Shown here one piece after another: positions 1-5,783 of a DNA stretch of 9,012 bases (within the stretch, counting starts at the first letter, position 1; every line of letters begins with the position of its first letter). The notes below the pieces were generated by a model, which was not told where the DNA came from, did no database searches, and saw nothing but the letters and a program-made list of their open reading frames with translations. Source of the DNA: an uncultured Ruminococcus sp. (lineage in GTDB: Bacteria > Bacillota > Clostridia > Oscillospirales > Ruminococcaceae); assembly GCA_946183385.1 (NCBI GenBank), contig CAMHBN010000062.1, positions 1 through 9,012 on the forward strand, given 5' to 3'. Position numbers and translations under genes: made by a program.

Positions 1-1
1 T

Positions 2-1084
2 ATCTTCGAGATGTACGCAGGCGGCAAGGGTATCAAGAGGATATGCGCGGCTCTTGAAGCAGACGAAGTGCTGTCTCCGAGCGTGTATGCATTCAATAAG
101 ACAGGAAGCCGTGCGGGAAATCCCAAGCTCGACAAACCCTATGCGTGGTCGATAAAGACGGTCAGACATATGCTCTCGAATCAGGTATACTGCGGCGATA
201 CGGTCAACTTCAAGACCTATACCAAGTCCTACAAGCTGAAAAAGCGTATCAAGAACGAGCCCGAAAATGTGCTGATATTCGAGAATACGCATGAGGCTAT
301 CATCGACCGAGCCACCTTTGACTTGGTTCAGAAGCACTTTGCAGGCAGAAAGCGTGCCGACAAAAGCGGCTACATGGACAAATATGCAGGCTACCTTTAC
401 TGCGCCGAGTGCGGAGCAAGGCTGTACCTACAGCGCGGCAAGGACAAGGCTCACAATGTTTTCAGATGCAGCCGATACGAAAGCCGAAAGAGTGACTGCA
501 CAATACATTATATACGCGAGGAGCTCCTTGACACAATCGTGCTCAAGTCGCTGAAAAAGGTGACAGCCTTCGCAAGGGAGCACTCCGAGGAGTTTTACAG
601 CATTGCAATGAGCTACGGTGAACAGGAAGCGAAGGACACGCTCAAGGACGCAGAGAATCTGCGGAACGAGTACGAAGCAAGGATAGCACAGCTTGAAAAT
701 GCGATAAGCACGCTCTATATGGACAGAGTCACGGGCAGAGTAACTCCCGAGCGTTACGACAGCCTTGCGGCAGGCTATGAGAAAGAGCAGTCCGAGCTGA
801 AACAGAAGCTTCAGGAGCTTGATTCCAAAATGAGCAACTTTTCAATGCAGGAGAAATGTATCAAGGAGTTCATCAACAATGCCGAAAAGAATGTTGAGAT
901 ATCCGAAGTGACTCCCGCGATACTCAGAGCCTTCATAAGGCGTATCGAGGTATACGAAAAGGCTGAGAAGCGTTCGAGGACTTGCACGAACCACATAAAC
1001 ATCCATTTCACATTCTCGCCCGACAAGGCAATTCGCATCGACGGTACAATGATTGAAGCTATACAAGCTCTGATGCCAGCATAA
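2..1084 (+). CDS. Large serine recombinase, C-terminal part (5' end outside window)
   Basis: The reading frame is open from the left edge, so the N-terminal catalytic resolvase domain lies outside the window and 360 codons remain. Numbering from the first visible codon, residues 1-115 match the end of a Recombinase domain, with the W-S-I-K-T-V-R-H-M-L-S-N pattern and Y-x-G-D typical of the family. A zinc ribbon follows, with C134, C137, C156 and C166. Residues about 207-278 form a charged coiled coil containing the family-typical D-x-V-x-G-x-V-T-x-E-x-Y stretch. The tail (about 303-340, R-R-I-E-V-Y-E-K then I-N-I-H-F-T-F) resembles the DUF4368 ending of TndX/Tn5397-like recombinases. Such enzymes integrate and excise conjugative transposons or phages by serine-mediated strand exchange at short attachment sites. 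I infer that a mobile element extends to the left. Whether the enzyme is active cannot be judged without the N-terminus. Confidence 0.9.
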   Translation: MFEMYAGGKGIKRICAALEADEVLSPSVYAFNKTGSRAGNPKLDKPYAWSIKTVRHMLSNQVYCGDTVNFKTYTKSYKLKKRIKNEPENVLIFENTHEAIIDRATFDLVQKHFAGRKRADKSGYMDKYAGYLYCAECGARLYLQRGKDKAHNVFRCSRYESRKSDCTIHYIREELLDTIVLKSLKKVTAFAREHSEEFYSIAMSYGEQEAKDTLKDAENLRNEYEARIAQLENAISTLYMDRVTGRVTPERYDSLAAGYEKEQSELKQKLQELDSKMSNFSMQEKCIKEFINNAEKNVEISEVTPAILRAFIRRIEVYEKAEKRSRTCTNHINIHFTFSPDKAIRIDGTMIEAIQALMPA

Positions 1085-1090
1085 AACAAA

Positions 1091-1117
1091 TCTCCGAGGG
1101 ACGACCTCCCTCGGAGA
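1091..1117. terminator. Perfect 10-bp hairpin after the recombinase gene
   Basis: The arms TCTCCGAGGG (1091-1100) and CCCTCGGAGA (1108-1117) pair perfectly around a 7-nt loop, starting 6 nt after the recombinase stop. The plus-strand downstream sequence is CATAAAATATT, which lacks a U-tract. On the minus strand the hairpin is followed by TTTGTTTTAT. It could stop transcription in either direction, but its T-rich side fits the minus strand better. Confidence 0.55.
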
Positions 1118-1179
1118 CATAAAATATTAAGTGTGATAAGGATAACCCGCGAAGTGAGGGCTTCCCCTTCTGCCGTTAC

Positions 1180-1236
1180 GCGATTGCTTGCCCGCGGAAT
1201 TATTCCGCGCGATTTTGCTGGCGGATAATATCCGCC
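1180..1236. repeat. Two tandem related palindromic units
   Basis: Unit one is GCGATTGCTTG, then CC, then the palindrome GCGGAATTATTCCGC (1194-1208). Unit two is GCGATTTTGCTG followed by GCGGATAATATCCGC (1221-1235). Both pair a similar lead sequence with a 15-nt palindrome of the form GCGG-AT-rich-CCGC. The second palindrome is also the stem of the adjoining TGTAGGGG element on the minus strand. Confidence 0.6.
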
Positions 1237-1242
1237 CCTACA
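1221..1242 (-). repeat. TGTAGGGG hairpin element, type A, copy 1
   Basis: Read on the minus strand this is TGTAGGGG followed by a stem of GGCGGATA and TATCCGCC around a single base. The same sequence recurs on the plus strand at 6613-6633 and 8672-8695. It lies in a gene-free spacer, like every other copy seen here. Confidence 0.75.
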
Positions 1243-1244
1243 GA

Positions 1245-1270
1245 GGGACGCCGATGGCGGCGTCCCCTGC
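1245..1270 (-). repeat. TGTAGGGG-like hairpin element, type B, copy 1
   Basis: The stem is GGGACGCCG (1245-1253) with CGGCGTCCC (1258-1266) and a 4-nt loop. Read on the minus strand the head is GCAGGGG, one base from GTAGGGG. The stem is identical to that of the plus-strand copy at 6667-6693, while the loop differs. It abuts type A copy 1 in the same orientation. Confidence 0.7.
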
Positions 1271-1328
1271 TTACAAAACCGCGGCGCAAAACGCGTCGAA
1301 TTTCGTCATTTTTTCGGAGCCGCCGATG

Positions 1329-1357
1329 TTGACTTTACACTGTAGCTCGGGTATAAT
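1329..1357 (+). promoter_or_regulatory. Sigma-A promoter for the lipoprotein gene
   Basis: TTGACT (1329-1334) and a perfect TATAAT (1352-1357) are separated by 17 nt. Transcription would start near 1364, giving a leader of about 30 nt before the start codon at 1393. Confidence 0.8.
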
Positions 1358-1392
1358 TATAGTATAAGATGAAATAGAGAGTTGTTTTTGCA

Positions 1393-2328
1393 ATGAAACT
1401 TTATATAAATGAATATATATCAAAGCCCTCAGCGGCTTTGAAAAGGCTGTACGCTGTAATGTGCGCAGTCTTTTTTGTATTTGCCGCGTCCTGCGGAGAG
1501 CCCGAGCCTCCCGCAGAAAGAGAACCCGCAGTCTCAGCGGAAAGCATACGTGATTCGGGTGCGGACTTCACTCACGAATTCGCGCTCGACAAGATACAGA
1601 AAAAGATGTACTCCACGCTGGAGGAGTCGATGAAGTCTCCATCCGAGGAGATACTCATATATGAATACAAGGGCGACAGTATGAGCTTTCTGCTCAATGA
1701 CGCACTTGTCGCGATGACGTGCTATGCTATGGATCACCCGCTTGAAAACCAGCTCCTCGCGAACTGCGATATCCGCATGGAAAAGGTGCCGAAAAGCGGC
1801 GGGCGCAACCGTGTCTATGCGTATCGGCGCGAAGGTGCGGACGACCTTGAGCTCGCACTGCTGAAGCGCAAGGACGTGGAAACGGTAAGCCGCAACTTCA
1901 TCATCACTATAGACGGACTCGGCGACGAGGAGAAACTCCGCGCGATACACGACAGGCTTTGCCGCGGCAGATACGACACGGAGATAACTCCCGCCTCGCA
2001 CACGATATACAGCGCTCTCATTGACAGCAGCGCCGTCTGTGACGGCTACGCCTACGCCTTCAAGTACCTGTGCGACCTTGCGGACATCGACTGCATTGTC
2101 GTGACAGGCACGTTTGACAGGAGCAGCGACGGCGAGCTCGGTCACGCTTGGAATCTCGTATATCTCGGCAATACGTGGAAGCTCGTGGACATCTCCTGCG
2201 ACGTATACGAGGCTCAGTCGGGCACGGGAGCGATATCCTACTCGCACTTTCTCAGCGATGACCTCGGCATGGACGGGCGCATACCCTACGAAGCCTATCC
2301 CGTCCCGATGTACAAGGAATACCAGTAA
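1393..2328 (+). CDS. Lipoprotein with transglutaminase-like domain
   Basis: The 311-aa product begins with a short basic region, a hydrophobic stretch (about residues 20-33) and a lipobox-like F-A-A-S-C with C34, so it is probably a membrane-anchored lipoprotein exported by Sec. The C-terminal half is a transglutaminase-like (papain-fold) domain: C216 in A-V-C-D-G-Y-A-Y, H251 in G-H-A-W-N, and D266 in W-K-L-V-D-I. These are the expected catalytic Cys-His-Asp in the right order and spacing. Family members crosslink, cleave or otherwise act on proteins at the cell surface; the substrate here is unknown. The start at 1393 sits under a strong promoter but has only a weak AGAGAG site 11 nt upstream. 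A TTG at 1438 would give a more typical short lipoprotein signal (M-K-R-L-Y-A-V-M) but lacks a clear ribosome site. A small AAAGCC/GGCTTT stem (1422-1439) overlaps that TTG. Confidence 0.85.
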   Translation: MKLYINEYISKPSAALKRLYAVMCAVFFVFAASCGEPEPPAEREPAVSAESIRDSGADFTHEFALDKIQKKMYSTLEESMKSPSEEILIYEYKGDSMSFLLNDALVAMTCYAMDHPLENQLLANCDIRMEKVPKSGGRNRVYAYRREGADDLELALLKRKDVETVSRNFIITIDGLGDEEKLRAIHDRLCRGRYDTEITPASHTIYSALIDSSAVCDGYAYAFKYLCDLADIDCIVVTGTFDRSSDGELGHAWNLVYLGNTWKLVDISCDVYEAQSGTGAISYSHFLSDDLGMDGRIPYEAYPVPMYKEYQ

Positions 2329-2333
2329 AAAAT

Positions 2334-2359
2334 AAACGCGGTTCAGACGAACCGCGTTT
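2334..2359. terminator. Bidirectional terminator between convergent genes
   Basis: AAACGCGGTTC (2334-2344) pairs perfectly with GAACCGCGTTT (2349-2359) around the loop AGAC. T residues follow on the plus strand, and on the minus strand the hairpin is followed by a T-rich run (TTTATTTTTTACTGG). It sits between the lipoprotein stop (2328) and the anti-sigma stop (2365), so one hairpin can end both transcripts. Confidence 0.88.
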
Positions 2360-2364
2360 TCCGC

Positions 2365-3201
2365 TTATTTAAGATACTTTCCCCACCTGTCCATGGCGGC
2401 TTGCTTCATAGCAGCGAGCTCTTCCTTGTGCGTTTCGAGTATGTCGTTCATATCCGAGATCTCTCCCATAATATCTGAAGTCTCTCCTGACGAAGATAAA
2501 GCGGGCTTGATCACTCTGCTTAGCTCGGGGTCAGTCTCGAAAATGTACCACGTTAAATTATAAGATGACCCGGACTGCATTTTCTCGGTCGTAACGACCT
2601 CACAACCTACCAAGTAATAATCCTCACCGAATGGCTTATGCGGGATAGTCAGGATAGGCTGCGTGCAGTCATTGTAATAATTCATGCCGTTTTCGTCTAT
2701 CCCCATCGCTCCTATCGGCGCGACTGTAGCCGTTCCCATTCCGAAATTGAGATAGTTAGGCAGCCTTACCGAGTAGAAGTAGTTCTCGTCCTGTGCGACG
2801 TATATCGAAAGCTTCCGCCCGTTCGGAGTTTCTCTCAGGTCGCCAGTACCTATCTGAGACATACCCTCGCACATAAGCTTCATCGGGCGGTATTTGAGGA
2901 AGTACCACGCCGCATTGACCGCTCCGAACAGCGCGATACACACGCACATCAGCACAGCCATGACCTTTGTGAAGCGGCTTCTTTTCAGCTTTCTCCCGAC
3001 CTTGCGGAAGGTCTCTGCCTCGCTCGGAGCAGCCGCTTTCACGGGCTCGGCGACGGTCAGCGACTCGGACAGCTTCCGACAGCTGTCACAGCCGCTCAGG
3101 TGCTCCTCGACGAGCTCCTTTGTTTCCTCGCTGCATATCTCCTCCTTATAGAGAGGAAGCAGGTCGATTATCGTATTGCAGGATATCTCATTCTTATTCA
3201 T
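2365..3201 (-). CDS. Zinc-finger anti-sigma factor with one membrane segment
   Basis: The 278-aa product starts with a zf-HC2 type domain. H34, C38 and C41 form the H-x3-C-x2-C zinc motif (E-H-L-S-G-C-D-S-C), and C8 is a likely fourth ligand. A basic linker (about 67-78) leads to a single membrane segment at about 79-101. Residues 102-278 should face outside and match no domain I recognise. In this family the cytoplasmic zinc domain holds an ECF sigma factor inactive until the outer domain senses a signal. The gene overlaps the upstream sigma gene by ATGA (3198-3201), and its GGAGGG site (3208-3213, 6 nt spacing) lies within the end of that gene, so the two are translationally coupled. The pairing and order are standard; the signal is unknown. 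Confidence 0.88.
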   Translation of the reverse strand: MNKNEISCNTIIDLLPLYKEEICSEETKELVEEHLSGCDSCRKLSESLTVAEPVKAAAPSEAETFRKVGRKLKRSRFTKVMAVLMCVCIALFGAVNAAWYFLKYRPMKLMCEGMSQIGTGDLRETPNGRKLSIYVAQDENYFYSVRLPNYLNFGMGTATVAPIGAMGIDENGMNYYNDCTQPILTIPHKPFGEDYYLVGCEVVTTEKMQSGSSYNLTWYIFETDPELSRVIKPALSSSGETSDIMGEISDMNDILETHKEELAAMKQAAMDRWGKYLK

Positions 3202-3695
3202 AGTAGTCCCTCCTTTTTCAGCAGCTCCATAAGCCTTTGCTTGGCGCGGTAGTAGGTCACGCCTGCCCAGTTGCCGCTTCTGCCGAAGACCTCTCCTATC
3301 TCGGAGTAGCTCAGCTCCGCGAAAACGCGCAGGGAAAAGACCTCGCGGTACGGCTCGTCGAGCTCGTGGAGCAGATGATGGATATGCATAGCCGTGTCCT
3401 TGTCGGCAAGGGAGGCTTCAATGCTCTCGTTTGCGGCGGGCTCGGGAACATCGTCAATGGAGCTGTTTCTGCTCTCGGCTTTTTTCAGGTAGTCGCAGTA
3501 GAGATTCTTCGCGATAGTACACAGCCACGTCCTCACAGAGCAGCCGCCCTTGAAGCTGTCGGCGCTTGTCATGGCTTTCAGCATAGTGTCCTGCAGAATG
3601 TCCTTCGCAAGCTGCTCATTGCGGCACATTCTCAGGATAAAGGCGTAGAGGTCGGCGCTGTATTTCTCGTATATCTCGTGGAATTCCCTGTCCAT
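3198..3695 (-). CDS. ECF-type RNA polymerase sigma factor
   Basis: This is a 165-aa sigma-70 family protein of the small extracytoplasmic-function class. Region 2 covers about residues 5-72 (L-A-K-D-I-L-Q-D-T-M-L-K-A, then V-R-T-W-L-C-T-I-A-K-N-L-Y-C-D-Y-L-K). Region 4 covers about 106-159, ending in the recognition helix N-W-A-G-V-T-Y-Y-R-A-K-Q-R-L. There is no region 1.1 or 3, and the length is normal for the class. It should direct RNA polymerase to a small regulon when released by the anti-sigma factor encoded immediately downstream. Two adjacent ATG codons are possible starts. GGAGG lies 7 nt before the second (3693-3695) but only 4 nt before the first (3696-3698), so I chose the second. 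Confidence 0.93.
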   Translation of the reverse strand: MDREFHEIYEKYSADLYAFILRMCRNEQLAKDILQDTMLKAMTSADSFKGGCSVRTWLCTIAKNLYCDYLKKAESRNSSIDDVPEPAANESIEASLADKDTAMHIHHLLHELDEPYREVFSLRVFAELSYSEIGEVFGRSGNWAGVTYYRAKQRLMELLKKEGLL

Positions 3696-3702
3696 CATCT
3701 CA

Positions 3703-3707
3703 CCTCC
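3703..3707 (-). promoter_or_regulatory. Ribosome binding site deciding the sigma-factor start
   Basis: The minus strand reads AAGGAGGTGAG directly before two consecutive ATGs. The spacing from GGAGG is 4 nt to the first and 7 nt to the second, which favours the second. Confidence 0.6.
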
Positions 3708-3739
3708 TTCATATAGTTAGACGAGCGGCTTTCGCGTTT

Positions 3740-3769
3740 ATTACAGATTCTTCAAAAAAACTTTTTCAA
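3740..3769 (-). promoter_or_regulatory. Sigma-A-like promoter for the sigma/anti-sigma pair
   Basis: On the minus strand TTGAAA (3769-3764) and TGTAAT (3745-3740) each match five of six consensus bases, with 18 nt between. A T-rich stretch lies in the spacer. Transcription would start near 3733 and give a leader of about 35 nt. This would provide basal expression independent of the ECF factor itself. Confidence 0.6.
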
Positions 3770-3774
3770 CTTAA

Positions 3775-3810
3775 ACAGCCACGGGGAAGCTCCTGCCTCT
3801 CCGTGGCTGT
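3775..3810 (-). terminator. Terminator-like hairpin after the membrane-protein gene
   Basis: ACAGCCACGG and CCGTGGCTGT (3775-3784 and 3801-3810) pair perfectly, with three more pairs possible inside (one G-U). It lies 2 nt beyond the stop of the minus-strand gene at 3813. The following bases on the minus strand are TTAAGTTGAAAAAG and then seven T, so the immediate U-tract is poor. Confidence 0.65.
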
Positions 3811-3812
3811 AG

Positions 3813-4424
3813 TCAAATCTCGTCCATCTGTCCGATACTCGGTCGGCTCTCCTCCATCATCGGAGTATCAACGGGTATGCCTTCCATATCACTTGTCGAG
3901 CTCCTACTGAGCTGCTCTATCCTCTCCTCGTAGGTCGAGCCGTACTGAGGCTTGCGCTTTTTCTGCTGCTCGAAGACCTCGCTGAACTGCGGGAAGCCCT
4001 CCTGCTGCTCGAGGTAGCGGTACTTCATATTCGCAAGTATCGTCATCACCGCGAGGGCTATCGTCATAAACGTATACAACAGATCTATCTTCATCGGCAT
4101 TACCGTCCCCCAGAACCGGTCGAAGTAGTTGTCGGCGTTCCGGAAGAGGACGGCGTTGATGAACATTATGATAGGAGCTATTCCCGCGAAAAGGTTGCTT
4201 TTCCTGTACGTCCCGAGGAAGCCCGACGCAAGCACCGCGCCCTTGAATACGGGACCGTTCAGCAGCAGATACTTGAAGTCGCCTTTCATCGTTATCAGCA
4301 CGAGATAGAGGTCTGCAAGGATATAGAAACCGAAGGCTATGACGTACACCGTCGAAACGAAGGTATAGACCCTGCCGCACTTTTTCATAGCAGCGTGGTT
4401 CTTCGTCAATTCGTTCGTTCCCAA
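3813..4424 (-). CDS. Multi-pass membrane protein of unknown function
   Basis: I do not recognise this family. From a TTG start the product is 203 aa. It has four hydrophobic stretches at about residues 21-43, 55-71, 76-93 and 110-130, followed by a hydrophilic, probably cytoplasmic tail of about 70 residues rich in Q, E, R and S. The frame continues upstream to a GTG at 4463, but no ribosome site precedes that codon. By contrast GGAGG (4433-4437) stands 8 nt before TTG (4424-4422), so I prefer the shorter form. The gene follows the phosphoesterase gene by 84 nt on the same strand and may share its transcript; a GC-rich hairpin lies between them. Nothing in the sequence suggests a substrate or partner. 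Confidence 0.75.
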   Translation of the reverse strand: MGTNELTKNHAAMKKCGRVYTFVSTVYVIAFGFYILADLYLVLITMKGDFKYLLLNGPVFKGAVLASGFLGTYRKSNLFAGIAPIIMFINAVLFRNADNYFDRFWGTVMPMKIDLLYTFMTIALAVMTILANMKYRYLEQQEGFPQFSEVFEQQKKRKPQYGSTYEERIEQLSRSSTSDMEGIPVDTPMMEESRPSIGQMDEI

Positions 4425-4432
4425 AGCTGTCA

Positions 4433-4437
4433 CCTCC
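4433..4437 (-). promoter_or_regulatory. Ribosome binding site supporting a TTG start
   Basis: The minus strand reads GCGGAGGTGACAGCT and then TTG. The strong GGAGG lies 8 nt from TTG at 4424, while the upstream in-frame GTG at 4463 has only AT-rich sequence before it. Confidence 0.6.
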
Positions 4438-4473
4438 GCGGTATAATTATCATTTCCCGACACATATAATAAT

Positions 4474-4505
4474 GCGGGAGCAGTAACGCTCCGCCGCCGT
4501 GCGGC
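4474..4505 (-). terminator. GC-rich hairpins between phosphoesterase and membrane-protein genes
   Basis: Two overlapping inverted repeats follow the phosphoesterase stop: GCCGC/GCGGC (4493-4497 and 4501-4505) and GCGGAGC pairing with GCTCCCGC with one bulged base (4474-4481 and 4488-4494). ATTATTATAT comes next on the minus strand. It may be a weak terminator or attenuator that lowers expression of the membrane-protein gene. Confidence 0.35.
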
Positions 4506-4508
4506 ATA

Positions 4509-4994
4509 TCATACATCAGCGATGTTGAGCAGCACGCCCGCGTCCGAGATGTCAACGGTGCCGAACGACGGCTTTCTGCCGTCATGCGGACAGGAAGCGC
4601 TGCCGGGGTTGAGGATATACAGCCCGTCGGCGAAGGTGTTCTGGCGGACGTGCGTATGCCCGTAGAGGACGATATCGCACTCGAGCTTCTCGGCTCTGCC
4701 CTTGAGGCGGTCGAGCCCGCCCTTGACTCCTACAGTATGACCGTGAGTCGCGAAGAGCTTGTGCCCGTTGCTCAGCGGGAGCACCACATACTCGGGGCTG
4801 AGGCTGCCGACGTCGCAGTTTCCGCTGACGTGGAGCACCTTCTCGATGTATTCGGGGTGCTCGATGATGAAGCGGTCAAGCTCGCGCTCGCCGTCGCCGA
4901 GGTGGATGAACCAGTCGGCGTCGCTGTTGCGCAGGAATACGGACGAAAGAGCGCTGTAGTTGCCGTGTGTATCTGAAATAGCAATGATACGCAT
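4509..4994 (-). CDS. YfcE/MJ0936-type metallophosphoesterase
   Basis: The 161-aa protein carries the full calcineurin-like metal-site set in order: D8 and H10 (I-S-D-T-H-G), D34 (H-L-G-D-G-E), N59 (S-G-N-C-D), H84 and H86 (T-H-G-H) and H113/H115 (Y-G-H-T-H). The N-P-G-S stretch (129-132) is characteristic of the YfcE family. Length is normal for these small cytoplasmic phosphodiesterases, which hydrolyse artificial phosphodiesters with bound Mn2+ or similar ions; the natural substrate of the family is not settled. In many Firmicutes the gene sits beside an rdgB/HAM1 pyrophosphatase gene, but none is visible here. The start is well supported by GGAGG (5002-5006) at 7 nt spacing and by a strong promoter upstream. 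Confidence 0.93.
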   Translation of the reverse strand: MRIIAISDTHGNYSALSSVFLRNSDADWFIHLGDGERELDRFIIEHPEYIEKVLHVSGNCDVGSLSPEYVVLPLSNGHKLFATHGHTVGVKGGLDRLKGRAEKLECDIVLYGHTHVRQNTFADGLYILNPGSASCPHDGRKPSFGTVDISDAGVLLNIADV

Positions 4995-5035
4995 AAGTAC
5001 ACCTCCAAAAAAGAAGAAGTATGATTCTCATATAC

Positions 5036-5064
5036 ATTATAACCCTTTTCAGACATAATTGCAA
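5036..5064 (-). promoter_or_regulatory. Sigma-A promoter for the phosphoesterase gene
   Basis: On the minus strand TTGCAA (5064-5059) and a perfect TATAAT (5041-5036) are separated by 17 nt. Transcription would start near 5029. TTGCAA is its own reverse complement, so it also reads as a -35 on the plus strand, but no matching -10 follows at the right distance there. Confidence 0.82.
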
Positions 5065-5103
5065 GCCCGTTTTTACAATAAACAGGGCGATCAGGAGGCT
5101 AAT

Positions 5104-5358
5104 ATGAACAATAACAACAAAGTTGACCCCGACAAGCTCAGCGGACTGCTCAATGTGGTCAGCAAGAAGATAGGCGTCCCCGCAGATAAGCTAAGGAGCG
5201 AGCTCGAAGCAGGCAAATTCGACAGCGCACTATCGGCGATGAGCGGCAGTGACGCGGCTAAGTTCAGACAGGCAGTGAACAACCCGCAGCTCGTGGAGAA
5301 GATGATGAGCACTCCGCAGGCAAAGGCGCTGTACAAGAAGCTCTCGGGCGGGAAATAA
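5104..5358 (+). CDS. Small helical protein, first gene of a five-gene small-protein run
   Basis: The 84-aa soluble protein starts with four Asn codons and is predicted, from its pattern, to be almost all helix. The C-terminal half (A-A-K-F-R-Q-A-V-N-N-P-Q, then M-S-T-P-Q-A-K-A-L-Y-K-K-L-S-G-G-K) recalls small clostridial proteins of unknown role ending in P-Q-A-x-A-L-x-K-K-L; this is from memory, unverified. The frame is open upstream to a TTG at 5059, but AGGAGG (5093-5098) lies 5 nt before ATG 5104, which decides the start. It overlaps the next gene by one base (TAATG), implying coupled translation. No signal peptide or membrane segment is present. Confidence 0.8.
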   Translation: MNNNNKVDPDKLSGLLNVVSKKIGVPADKLRSELEAGKFDSALSAMSGSDAAKFRQAVNNPQLVEKMMSTPQAKALYKKLSGGK

Positions 5359-5729
5359 TGGACGACGTAATGGATAAGGTATCGGGGCTGCTGTCGGACG
5401 AGGAGAGCGTCCGTCAGCTCTCGGAGCTCGCGAAGATGTTCATGTCGGACGCAAACGGCGAGCCGACAGATACCGCGGAGGAAGCTCCCGTCGGGGACAG
5501 CACAGGCTCCGACGGCGGGGGTATGCCCGATATCGAGACGATACTCAAGCTGACGAGCCTTGCGGGAGCCTTCACTCAGAGCGACAAGAACGCCGACCTG
5601 CTGCTCGCGCTGAAGCCGCATCTCGGCGAGGAAAAGCAGAAGCGCGTGGACAGGGCGGTCAAGCTGCTGAAGCTGATTGCCGTGTGGAATATGGCGAAGG
5701 AGAGCGGCTTGCTGAAGGATATGATATAG
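5358..5729 (+). CDS. Small acidic/helical protein of unknown function
   Basis: The 123-aa product has three parts. An N-terminal helix includes L-L-S-D-E-E-S-V-R-Q-L-S-E-L-A. A low-complexity acidic linker rich in E, T, D, G and S follows (about 32-58). The helical C-terminal half contains L-L-L-A-L-K-P-H-L-G-E-E-K-Q-K-R-V-D-R-A and K-L-L-K-L. From memory, that last stretch resembles a family found in many spore-forming Clostridia beside other tiny genes; I cannot name a domain or function. The ATG overlaps the stop of the preceding gene (TAATG) and has only a weak GGCGGG upstream, so reinitiation is likely. No membrane segment is evident. Confidence 0.8.
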   Translation: MDDVMDKVSGLLSDEESVRQLSELAKMFMSDANGEPTDTAEEAPVGDSTGSDGGGMPDIETILKLTSLAGAFTQSDKNADLLLALKPHLGEEKQKRVDRAVKLLKLIAVWNMAKESGLLKDMI

Positions 5730-5737
5730 CGGCACGA

Positions 5738-5749
5738 CCTGACGTCAGG
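5738..5749. promoter_or_regulatory. Perfect 12-bp palindrome within the small-gene run
   Basis: CCTGACGTCAGG is a perfect palindrome starting 8 nt after the stop at 5729, and it is overlapped by a wider GACCTG/CAGGTC repeat (5736-5741 and 5750-5755). No U-tract follows. It could be an operator, a processing or stability hairpin, or chance. Confidence 0.35.
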
Positions 5750-5770
5750 CAGGTCATACATAACAGGCAG

Positions 5771-5778
5771 AGGAGGTG
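5771..5778 (+). promoter_or_regulatory. Strong ribosome binding site revealing a 51-codon gene
   Basis: AGGAGGTG, close to the full anti-Shine-Dalgarno match, stands 5 nt before ATG 5784. It supports translation of a frame short enough to be skipped by length cut-offs. Confidence 0.75.
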
Positions 5779-5783
5779 TTGGT

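Larger units (their letters stand above)
1085..1328. other. Gene-free, repeat-rich spacer beside the recombinase
   Basis: This stretch of roughly 240 bases has no plausible gene. It holds the hairpin at 1091-1117, two related palindromic units at 1180-1236, and two minus-oriented copies of the TGTAGGGG hairpin family (1221-1242 and 1245-1270). The right end of the mobile element implied by the recombinase could fall here, but I cannot identify an attachment site from one side of the junction. Confidence 0.5.

Noticed and set aside
1141..1270. CRISPR array or iterons
   Set aside because: The units are palindromes with variable centres, only two in tandem, with no constant repeat and unique spacer pattern and no cas genes.
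1534..2247. Minus-strand open frame (237 codons) opposite the lipoprotein gene
   Set aside because: The plus-strand frame has a lipobox and an intact catalytic triad; the antisense translation has no domain and no ribosome site.
3717..3738. ECF-type autoregulatory promoter (AAC with CGTCTAA) before the sigma-factor gene
   Set aside because: CGTCTAA is present on the minus strand, but the AAC lies only 12 nt upstream, too short for an ECF promoter. The sigma-A-like promoter at 3740-3769 fits better.
5059..5103. Upstream TTG extension of the first small gene
   Set aside because: It would start inside the -35 region of the divergent promoter without a ribosome site, while ATG 5104 has AGGAGG at 5 nt.
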